Source: Lachnospiraceae bacterium (GTDB lineage: Bacteria; Bacillota; Clostridia; Lachnospirales; Lachnospiraceae). Taken from it: a DNA stretch of 14,261 nucleotides. The DNA lies in NCBI GenBank assembly GCA_900767585.1, contig CAAFZP010000023.1, forward strand, positions 1-14,261. Reading direction: 5' to 3'. How positions within the stretch are numbered: the stretch's first letter is position 1; each line of letters begins with the position of its first letter. This document shows, piece after piece, positions 1 to 6,412 of this stretch. The position numbers and the translations under genes were made by a program. The notes under the pieces were generated by a model. It did not search any database and was not told the origin of the DNA. It worked only from the letters and a program-made list of their open reading frames with translations.

Positions 1-152
1 ACCTTGCTCTTCCATGTGCAACTCAGAACGAGTTGAACCTTGACGATGCTAAGATGCTTGTAGCAAACGGCGTTATCTCTGTAACAGATGGTGCTAACAT
101 CGCTGGTTTCGAGAAGGTTGTAAACGCTATGCTTGCACAGGGTGTTTGCTAA
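1..152 (+). CDS. gdhA: NADP-type glutamate dehydrogenase, 3' end only, apparent internal deletion
   Basis: Only the last 49 codons are present, read in the frame that starts at base 3 and ends with TAA at 150-152. The enzyme interconverts 2-oxoglutarate plus ammonia and glutamate in the cytoplasm. The stretch ALPCATQNELNLDDAK and the ending GANIAGFEKVVNAMLAQGV are both hallmarks of hexameric bacterial glutamate dehydrogenases. In family members known to me (E. coli GdhA, Clostridium symbiosum GDH) these two blocks are separated by about 80 residues that include the GKAANAGGVATS-like segment with a substrate-binding serine. Here they are joined directly at a shared Gly-Ala-Asn (bases 91-99), in frame. 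Either the gene carries a real in-frame deletion, which should inactivate it, or the assembly collapsed two similar short sequences near the contig edge. Family identity is secure; functional status is doubtful. Confidence 0.88.
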   Translation, partial: LALPCATQNELNLDDAKMLVANGVISVTDGANIAGFEKVVNAMLAQGVC

Positions 153-180
153 TTCTTAGAAAACTCTATAAGAACTTTTC

Positions 181-209
181 AGGGCTGCCCTTTACGGCAG
201 CCCTTTTTT
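181..209 (+). terminator. Rho-independent terminator of gdhA
   Basis: A perfect 9-bp stem (AGGGCTGCC at 181-189 with GGCAGCCCT at 196-204) encloses a 6-nt loop and is followed by a run of T up to 209. It lies 28 bp past the gdhA stop codon. It should end gdhA transcripts before the tandem array that follows. Confidence 0.93.
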
Positions 210-218
210 ATGTCTTTT

Positions 219-897
219 TTGGGGGAAAAGCTGTAAAACCGGGAAAATTCCCCAACCGGAAGCTGTCAAGAAGCAAGCGAGTTGGGGGAAAAGTTGTGAA
301 ATCGGGAAAATCCCCCAACCGGAAGCTAAAGAGAAGCAAGCGAGTTGGGGGAAAAAGCTGGAAAATCGGGAAAATCCCCCAACCGGAAGCTGTCAAGAAG
401 CAAGCAGGTTGGGGGGAAAAGCTGGAAAATCGGGAAAATCCCCCAACCGGAAGCTATCGAGAAGCAAGCAGGTTGGGGGAAAAACTGCAAAATCAGGAAA
501 ATTCTCCAACCGGAAGCTTTTGAGAAGCAAGCGGATTGGGGGAAAAGGTGGGAAAATGGGGAAAATCCTCCAACCGGAAGCTTTTGGGAAGCAAGCGAGT
601 TGGGGGAAAAGTTGGAAAACTGGGGAAAATCCCCAACCGGAAGCTATAGGGAAGCAGGCGGATTGGGGAAAAAGTTGGAAAATCGGGGAAATTCCCCAAC
701 TGGAAGCTGCTGAGAAACAGGCGGATTGGGGAAAAAGTTGGAAAATGGGGAAAATCCCCCAACTAGAAGCTGTCAAGAAGCAAGCGGGTTGGGGAAAAAG
801 TGGTGAATCTGGAAAAACTCCCCAACCGGAAGCTAAAGAGAAGCAAGCGGGTTTTGGGAAAAGCTGGGAAATCGGGAGGAGCAACTAAGCGGAAGCG
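219..897. repeat. Tandem array of about 10.5 units of 63-64 bp with internal inverted repeats
   Basis: Units begin with TTGGGG(G) at 219, 282, 345, 409, 473, 536, 600, 663, 726 and 789. A decayed partial unit runs from about 852 to 897. Unit lengths are 63,63,64,64,63,64,63,63,63,63. Each unit reads, in order: G-run (TTGGGGG), a purine-rich stretch with a second G-run (CGGG or TGGGG), a C-run (TCCCCCAACC), then a conserved CGGAAGCT and GAAGCAAGC. The C-run can pair with the second G-run in the same unit, with the first G-run in the same unit, or with the first G-run of the next unit. Because 63 is divisible by three, long reading frames arise on both strands, but the 64-bp units shift the frame, and start sites and ribosome binding sites are lacking. 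I therefore call the array non-coding. The function is unknown. Confidence 0.93.
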
Positions 898-970
898 GTC
901 CCGGAACAGAACCATCACCCCCACAGCAAGCGTCCGTGTCGAATATCCCCCGCTGTCAGGGGAAAATCTC

Positions 971-999
971 TTGTATAATATGCAGAAACCGCATATAAT
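971..999 (+). promoter_or_regulatory. Probable promoter of the ParB-like/BMP operon
   Basis: Two perfect TATAAT hexamers occur at 974-979 and 994-999, upstream of the ATG at 1077. The second has TTGTAT at 971-976 with a 17-bp spacer as a weak -35. The first has no convincing -35. This is the only promoter-like sequence between the repeat array and the gene. The exact start point is uncertain. Confidence 0.45.
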
Positions 1000-1076
1000 A
1001 ATAACCAAGTATGCAAACAAAGACTTAAGAGACGAAAACAATTGCGTTGCAATATGAGAGACGAGGTGAATCGATT

Positions 1077-3146
1077 ATGTCATATGTAGAATACGAAAAA
1101 GCACAGAAATTAGGATTGAAAGCATTTAAAAATGCAGTATCCAAGGGAGAAAATGAATACCTTCCGGTTTTGGATGAAATATTAGAAGGTGTTGATATCG
1201 TGGGCGAGATGTCACTTGGCATCGTACAGATTCCACTGGACCGTATCGTTGGAACAAGCAATGTCGGCAGAACATACGCATTTGCGAACAACTTCATGCC
1301 GCTGCTTGATTATAAGACAGAATTTGGTGCCAAATGGTCGGCACTGTGTGACAGCCAGATTGAAGAGGGAATTCGTGACCCGATCAAGGTTTACGAATAT
1401 ATGAATAAATTCTATGTGGTAGAGGGAAATAAGCGCGTATCTGTGATGAAATATTTTGATGCGGTCACGATCCCGGCACAGGTAACCAGAAAGATTCCGA
1501 AGAAAACGGATGATCTGCAGGTGAAGATCTATTATGAATTCATGGATTTTTACAAGCTGACTGAGATTAACTATATCTGGTTTTCACAGGAGGGGTGTTT
1601 CCGCCGTCTGCTGGAGCTGACCAGCGCGGATCCGGATGCGGAGTGGACGGATGAGCAGAAGATGGATTTCGGATCTGCAAACCATCGGTTCTGCGTGTCG
1701 TTCAAAGCACTTGGCGGAGATAAGCTGCCGCTTACTACCAGTGATACATTGTTGATCTTTATTGACATCTACGGATATGAAGCTGTGAAGAAGATGACCG
1801 AAGCGGAGATGAAGGAGAAGATCAAGCTTCTGTGGGATGAGTTTTTGATTGAGTCCAAAGGCAGGGAAGTGGAGCTTCATATGGAGCCGACGAAGCTTGG
1901 ACGCAAGAAGCTGATGGATTATTTCCGAAGCTCGACACCGAAGAAGGTGATGGTAGCGTTTGTGTTCAACAAGGACCCGCAGGAATCCGAGTGGCTGTAT
2001 GGACATGAGCTTGGGCGATTATACTTAGATGAACATTATCCGGATACGATCAAGACGTTGAAGGTGCACAATATTGCGTCGGAGGAAGAAGCGATATCGG
2101 CGATGGAGGATCTGATCGCGATGGGCGTGTCAATCATCTTCACGACGACACCGCAGTTAATCAGTGCGAGTGTGAAGGTGGCGGTGAACCATCCGGAAGC
2201 AACGATCATGAACTGCTCACTGAATACGTCCCATAAGGTTATCAGCACATATTATGCGCGGCTTTACGAGGTGAAATTCCTTGCCGGCATGATCGCAGGT
2301 GCAATGTCGAAGAACGGAAAGATCGGTTATGTAGCGGACTACCCGATTGTCGGTATGACTGCGAACATCAATGCATTTGCGCTTGGCGCACGCATGGTGA
2401 ACCCCTATGCAAAGGTCTATCTTGAATGGACGACTGTGAAAGGCAATACCCGGGAAAATGTACTCCGTGAATTCGAGGAGAACGGAATCGAATACATCTC
2501 CGACCAGGTTATGATCAAGCCGAATTCTCACAACCGCCGGTATGGATTGTATAAGCTCGAAGGGGAGGAAACGGTGAATTTGGCATTTCCGCTATATCAG
2601 TGGGGCGAATTTTATGCGAAATTAATTGAGAGTGTGGTAAATGGCGCAATCAAGCAGGATGATTCGAATGAAGGTAAGGCGGTCAACTATTGGTGGGGAC
2701 TTTCTGCAGAGGTTGTTGATATCATCTGTTCGAACAAGGTACCGGAGGGGACGAAACAGCTAGTCGGAATCATTGGCAAACTGATCCGCGAGAACAGCTT
2801 CCATCCGTTTTATGGTGTGCTTCGTGCACAGGACAACACGATTAAGAATGAGGATGAGGAAATCATGACGCCGGAAGAAATCATGCTTATGAACTGGCTG
2901 GTTGATAACGTAGAGGGCGAGATCCCGGACATCAAAGATATGAAGGATGAGGCGAAATCCATCGTCGAGCAGAAGGGTGTGACGAACGCAGATACACCGG
3001 CACAGACTGGCTCCGCAGCCGGACAAATCGCACCGGCACAGACTGGCTCCACAGCCGGTCCGATAGGAACGGACACGTCACAGACGACTGCACCGGTGGC
3101 TGGGCACATAGAGACCGGTCAGAATAACGAAAAAAATAAGGGATGA
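1077..3146 (+). CDS. Cytoplasmic ParB-like / BMP-domain fusion protein
   Basis: The protein has 689 residues from the ATG at 1077, which is preceded by GAGGTGA at 1063-1069. A TTG ten codons upstream also opens the frame but has no better site. Residues about 48-136 resemble a ParB/sulfiredoxin-type fold: IPLDRI, an Arg-rich strand, EEGIRDPIKVYE, and FYVVEGNKRVSVMKYF in place of the ParB GERR box. Residues about 140-290 are a helical middle region. Residues 291-590 resemble the BMP/PnrA family (VMVAFVFNKD, IIFTTTPQ, GKIGYVADYPIVG, ANINAFALGARMVNP), which normally binds purine nucleosides as lipoproteins of ABC importers. There is no signal peptide, lipobox or membrane segment, so I infer an intracellular ligand sensor rather than a transporter subunit. 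The tail (634-689) is Pro/Thr/Gly-rich and low in complexity. The phosphoesterase gene follows after 12 bp. The ligand and output are unknown. Confidence 0.8.
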   Translation: MSYVEYEKAQKLGLKAFKNAVSKGENEYLPVLDEILEGVDIVGEMSLGIVQIPLDRIVGTSNVGRTYAFANNFMPLLDYKTEFGAKWSALCDSQIEEGIRDPIKVYEYMNKFYVVEGNKRVSVMKYFDAVTIPAQVTRKIPKKTDDLQVKIYYEFMDFYKLTEINYIWFSQEGCFRRLLELTSADPDAEWTDEQKMDFGSANHRFCVSFKALGGDKLPLTTSDTLLIFIDIYGYEAVKKMTEAEMKEKIKLLWDEFLIESKGREVELHMEPTKLGRKKLMDYFRSSTPKKVMVAFVFNKDPQESEWLYGHELGRLYLDEHYPDTIKTLKVHNIASEEEAISAMEDLIAMGVSIIFTTTPQLISASVKVAVNHPEATIMNCSLNTSHKVISTYYARLYEVKFLAGMIAGAMSKNGKIGYVADYPIVGMTANINAFALGARMVNPYAKVYLEWTTVKGNTRENVLREFEENGIEYISDQVMIKPNSHNRRYGLYKLEGEETVNLAFPLYQWGEFYAKLIESVVNGAIKQDDSNEGKAVNYWWGLSAEVVDIICSNKVPEGTKQLVGIIGKLIRENSFHPFYGVLRAQDNTIKNEDEEIMTPEEIMLMNWLVDNVEGEIPDIKDMKDEAKSIVEQKGVTNADTPAQTGSAAGQIAPAQTGSTAGPIGTDTSQTTAPVAGHIETGQNNEKNKG
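2995..3066. repeat. Two 36-bp tandem copies inside the BMP gene
   Basis: Bases 2995-3030 and 3031-3066 match at about 31 of 36 positions, both starting CACCGGCACAGACTGGCTCC. They encode the PAQTGS(A/T)AG repeats of the low-complexity C-terminal tail. The length is a multiple of three, so copy number could change without breaking the frame. Confidence 0.8.
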
Positions 3147-3158
3147 GGATGAAGATAG

Positions 3159-3749
3159 ATGAGGATTTTGTTACTTGCAGACGAAGAATCCAAATATTAT
3201 TGGGACTATTTTGAAAAAAGCAAACTAGATGGCATTGATCTGATCATTTCCTGTGGCGATTTAGCACCGCAATACTTATCCTTTATGGCAACATTTGCGA
3301 AGGTGCCAATCTTGTACGTGCACGGAAACCATGACGCTTGTTATGATGATACACCACCGGATGGATGTATTTGTATTGATGACGATGTATATGTCTATCA
3401 GGGCGTGCGGATTGCCGGACTAGGCGGAAGTATGTGCTATAATTTTGGGACATATCAATTCACAGAAGCGGAGATGAAAAAACGCGTGCGCCGGCTCCGG
3501 CGCAAGATCAAGAAACAGGGCGGTGTGGACATTCTGATTACGCATTCTCCGGCATATCATATGAATGACAGCGAAGATCTGCCGCATACAGGATTTCAAT
3601 CTTTTTACGATATTCTGGACAATTATACACCGTTGCTGTTTGCACATGGACACGTGCATATCAACTATGGAAGAGATTTCAAACGGATTTCGGAATACAA
3701 AGACACAAAGGTTGTAAATGCGTTTGAAAAGTATATTATTGAGATATAA
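3159..3749 (+). CDS. Calcineurin-like metallophosphoesterase
   Basis: The protein has 196 residues. It is a probable metal-dependent phosphoesterase of unknown substrate, cytoplasmic, with no signal peptide. Motifs in order: D8 in LLADEES, GD at 33-34 (SCGDL), GNHD at 56-59, H129 in THSP, and GHVH at 164-167. These are the metal ligands of the calcineurin-like superfamily (YfcE/MJ0936-type size). The first motif reads D-E-E instead of the usual D-x-H, so one metal-ligand histidine appears replaced. This may be a subfamily trait, since the other ligands are intact. The start ATG at 3159 lies 12 bp after the stop of the ParB-like/BMP gene, with GAGGATGAAG between, so the two genes almost certainly share a transcript. 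A role in nucleotide or cyclic-dinucleotide turnover linked to the upstream BMP domain is possible but is only inference. Confidence 0.88.
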   Translation: MRILLLADEESKYYWDYFEKSKLDGIDLIISCGDLAPQYLSFMATFAKVPILYVHGNHDACYDDTPPDGCICIDDDVYVYQGVRIAGLGGSMCYNFGTYQFTEAEMKKRVRRLRRKIKKQGGVDILITHSPAYHMNDSEDLPHTGFQSFYDILDNYTPLLFAHGHVHINYGRDFKRISEYKDTKVVNAFEKYIIEI

Positions 3750-3769
3750 CGCGAGGTGTAAGGGGTGTC

Positions 3770-3838
3770 ATGCTATATAGGAATATAGATGAATACGCGG
3801 AAACCGTGCTACAGGGCGGGGATATTGATTTTAAATAA
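3770..3838 (+). CDS. Possible 22-codon reading frame or gene remnant
   Basis: An ATG at 3770, preceded by AAGGGGTG, opens a frame encoding MLYRNIDEYAETVLQGGDID plus two residues and a TAA at 3836. The stop falls in the first copy of the 13-bp tandem repeat. The ribosome binding site is good but close (about 4 bp). I recognise no family. It could be a short leader peptide, the beheaded start of a lost gene, or chance. Confidence 0.25.
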   Translation: MLYRNIDEYAETVLQGGDIDFK

Positions 3839-3879
3839 CTATGTTAAATAACTATGTTAAATAACTATGTTAAATAACT
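3831..3879. repeat. 13-bp tandem repeat, 3.8 copies
   Basis: TTAAATAACTATG occurs exactly at 3831-3843, 3844-3856 and 3857-3869, followed by a fourth partial copy to 3879. It is AT-rich and ends 18 bp upstream of the kinase -35 box. Because 13 is not a multiple of three, the repeat places TAA in all three forward frames. It could be an UP-like element, a binding array, or a polymerase-slippage product. Confidence 0.95.
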
Positions 3880-3897
3880 TGTAGCGATCTTTAAAAT

Positions 3898-3926
3898 TTG
3901 ATATACTGAAAAAGCATATGTAAAAT
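3898..3926 (+). promoter_or_regulatory. Sigma-A-type promoter of the kinase-citrate synthase operon
   Basis: TTGATA at 3898-3903 and TAAAAT at 3921-3926 are separated by exactly 17 bp. The expected start is near 3933, giving an untranslated leader of about 50 nt before the kinase ATG. Confidence 0.7.
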
Positions 3927-3983
3927 GTTCTTATGATAGAATATTTACTTAGAATAACAAGGGGAAAAAGAGAGAGGTAAGCC

Positions 3984-6395
3984 ATGCAGAATAGATATGA
4001 TAAGTGCCCAAATTGTATGAAACCCTTAGAACACGGGGAGGATACATGTCCGTATTGCGGGTTTGATGTCAGTGGGTATGAGGAAAAGCCAAATTGCCTG
4101 CGTCCGTTTAGTATATTGCAGGGAAAATATGTCATTGGCCGGGTGATTGGCATGGGAGGATTTGGAATCACCTATATTGGCTGGGATCTGAACCTGCAGA
4201 CTTATATTGCAATCAAAGAGTACTATCCGGAAAGCTTTGCATACCGGGATTCAACCGTCGATACAACCGTCACTACAAACGGAAACAAACAGGAAATCTA
4301 TAATAAGGGACTGACGCGGTATGTGGAAGAGGCACGGAATCTTTCGAAATTCTATCAGCTTCAGGGCATCGTGTCAGTGAAGGATTTCTTCTATGAAAAT
4401 GGTACAGGATATATTGTTATGGAATATATCAACGGCGTGAATTTGAAGGAATATCTGAATGGCATGGGCGGTAAACTGGATGAAGCAACCGTGCTTTCTC
4501 TTATGAAACCGGTATTTGAATCTCTGTATGAGGTGCACAAAAATGGTCTGGTGCACCGGGATATCAGCCCGGATAATATTATGGTAGATAACGAAGGCAA
4601 GATCAAGCTGATCGATTTTGGCTCCGTGCGTGGACAGTCGGCGGAGACGGATAAGACATACACGGTGATATTGAAGCATGGGTATGCACCTCCGGAACAG
4701 TATTATGCGAAGGGCAAGCAGGGTCCGTGGACAGATATTTATAGTTTGTGTGCGACGATGTACAAGATGCTGACCGGTCAGGTTCCACCAAATGGTGTGG
4801 AACGTATGGAAGATGATACATATGAAGATCCTTCCAAACTTGGGATTCAGGTGTCTCCGCGGACGGATGCTGTGCTTCGGCGGGGACTTGCAGTAAAAGC
4901 ACAGGACCGATATCAGCATATCGGTGAATTGCTCACGGATTTATATGGAACGGGACCGGTTTCACAGACAAATGCGACACCGCAGTCGAATCCTTTTGTG
5001 GCACCCGGAGCAGTATCGGTATCTGCAAGTGGGCAGTCTATGCATCTGGCTCCGTCAGAACAGAAGCCGGAAGGGGAAGCGAAAAAGAAAAAGACGATTC
5101 TGATTGTAGGGATTGCGGCAGGTGTTGTTGCACTCATCGTGGGATTGATTCTGATCATCGGCGGTGGAAAAAACGATAAAAATACGACAGAAAAGACGGA
5201 AGCACTGGCAACAGAGACCGACACTTCGGCTGACAAAACAACGGAATCTACGGAAAAAGCAGATGTGACAACCGAGGCGGGAATCGGAGATAGCGGGGAC
5301 AGCGGTTATGTATGGCCGACAGAGTTATCGGATTCCTGGCGTGATTATACAGTAAAAATCGACGGAACCGTTTACAAGTTTCCGATGCCATATTCAGAAT
5401 TTGAATCCAAGGGCTGGAAAGAAGATAATGCACATGCAAAGATTGCTGCAGGAAAGCAGATTTCTTCCGTCTGTTATACGGACCGTGCAAAAATCACGGC
5501 CATTATTGTAAATCCTGCGCTCAAAGAAGCGGGAATCCGGGATTGCTATGTTGTTGGATTTGCATTTGACTATTATGATGGGGACTGCAAAGACGATTTC
5601 ACGATTGAACTGGCAGGTGGAATTGAGCTTTTGAAATCAACCGAAGCAGATATTAAAACAGCATTTGGCGCACCGGAATATCGGTATGATGGCGATTTAC
5701 CGGATGATAAGGGAACCTACATTGCGCTTGACTATGCAGGCGATTCTGCGGAAGATGGCATGGATCTGACGATTTCGGAGAATGATAATCTAACATCCAT
5801 CAAATTAGTAAATACGAAGCTGCCTGAAAATGCGACTTCTATTTCAGATCTAAATACACAGGCACCGTCAATCAATAGCCTGTATGTGGCTCCGACTGGG
5901 CCGAGTGCAGATCGTTTTGATAACATAATTACAATTGGTGATAAAAACTATGTATTGCCTGTTACATTTTCGGAGCTGGAGAAGGATGGATGGGCACTGG
6001 ATTCATCGGTTGCAAATTATATCAGCGGAAACAGTTATGAGTTTACATCCATGGAAAAAAATGGAGAAAAGCTTGATATAACATTGGAGAATTTCACGAC
6101 TGATGCGATTCTGCCACAATATGGATATATTACGAAAATCGCTGTGGATGAAAAATATTATTCAGGAACGATCACGTTCCCGGGCGGTATATCGGTTGGC
6201 GATGATGCAGGCAAATTTGAAGAAATATATAGCGACCTGGGAGAGGATTATTCAAAAGACGAATATGATTCCTTTATTTCCTATAATGCTTATAAGAGCA
6301 CGGATGACGATTTTATCAGCATAAATATGTATGCGGATCCGGAAACCGGCAAAATCACGGAATATACTTATTCCAGCGGAAAAGAGATAAAATAG
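3984..6395 (+). CDS. Transmembrane serine/threonine protein kinase with N-terminal zinc ribbon
   Basis: The protein has 803 residues; the ATG at 3984 is preceded by AGAGAGGT. A zinc ribbon comes first (C8, C11, C22, C25). The kinase domain spans about 47-320: glycine loop GMGGFG 56-61, K78 in AIKEYYP, a helix-C glutamate at 115 or 116, HRDISPDN 191-198, DFG 211-213, APPE 235-238. The catalytic loop has Ser at 195 where Hanks-type Ser/Thr kinases usually have Lys (HRDLKPxN). A membrane helix (about 371-393) follows a Lys-rich stretch. A Thr/Glu-rich linker then leads to two related extracytoplasmic modules, about 452-625 and 645-800. The modules share a V(K)IDG/GDKNY...P...SE(F/L)E..GW opening and a later GGI segment. 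The expected topology is kinase inside, sensor outside. There are no PASTA repeats. The stimulus and substrates are unknown. Citrate synthase follows after 17 bp. Confidence 0.92.
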   Translation: MQNRYDKCPNCMKPLEHGEDTCPYCGFDVSGYEEKPNCLRPFSILQGKYVIGRVIGMGGFGITYIGWDLNLQTYIAIKEYYPESFAYRDSTVDTTVTTNGNKQEIYNKGLTRYVEEARNLSKFYQLQGIVSVKDFFYENGTGYIVMEYINGVNLKEYLNGMGGKLDEATVLSLMKPVFESLYEVHKNGLVHRDISPDNIMVDNEGKIKLIDFGSVRGQSAETDKTYTVILKHGYAPPEQYYAKGKQGPWTDIYSLCATMYKMLTGQVPPNGVERMEDDTYEDPSKLGIQVSPRTDAVLRRGLAVKAQDRYQHIGELLTDLYGTGPVSQTNATPQSNPFVAPGAVSVSASGQSMHLAPSEQKPEGEAKKKKTILIVGIAAGVVALIVGLILIIGGGKNDKNTTEKTEALATETDTSADKTTESTEKADVTTEAGIGDSGDSGYVWPTELSDSWRDYTVKIDGTVYKFPMPYSEFESKGWKEDNAHAKIAAGKQISSVCYTDRAKITAIIVNPALKEAGIRDCYVVGFAFDYYDGDCKDDFTIELAGGIELLKSTEADIKTAFGAPEYRYDGDLPDDKGTYIALDYAGDSAEDGMDLTISENDNLTSIKLVNTKLPENATSISDLNTQAPSINSLYVAPTGPSADRFDNIITIGDKNYVLPVTFSELEKDGWALDSSVANYISGNSYEFTSMEKNGEKLDITLENFTTDAILPQYGYITKIAVDEKYYSGTITFPGGISVGDDAGKFEEIYSDLGEDYSKDEYDSFISYNAYKSTDDDFISINMYADPETGKITEYTYSSGKEIK

Positions 6396-6412
6396 TAAGG
6401 AGCTGAGGCAAT

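Noticed and set aside
219..897. CRISPR array
   Set aside because: The whole 63-64 bp unit is repeated; there are no unique spacers alternating with a short exact repeat, and no cas genes are present.
146..1041. Several Lys/Gly/Pro-rich or Phe/Pro-rich reading frames on both strands over the repeat array
   Set aside because: They are by-products of a 63-bp unit, which is divisible by three. The 64-bp units shift the frame, the frames overlap each other on both strands, and none has a convincing start site.
1047..1076. Upstream TTG start for the ParB-like/BMP protein
   Set aside because: It has no Shine-Dalgarno sequence, while the ATG at 1077 has GAGGTGA at a proper distance.
1077..3146. Classical BMP nucleoside ABC importer subunit
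   Set aside because: There is no signal peptide or lipobox, and no permease or ATPase gene is nearby.
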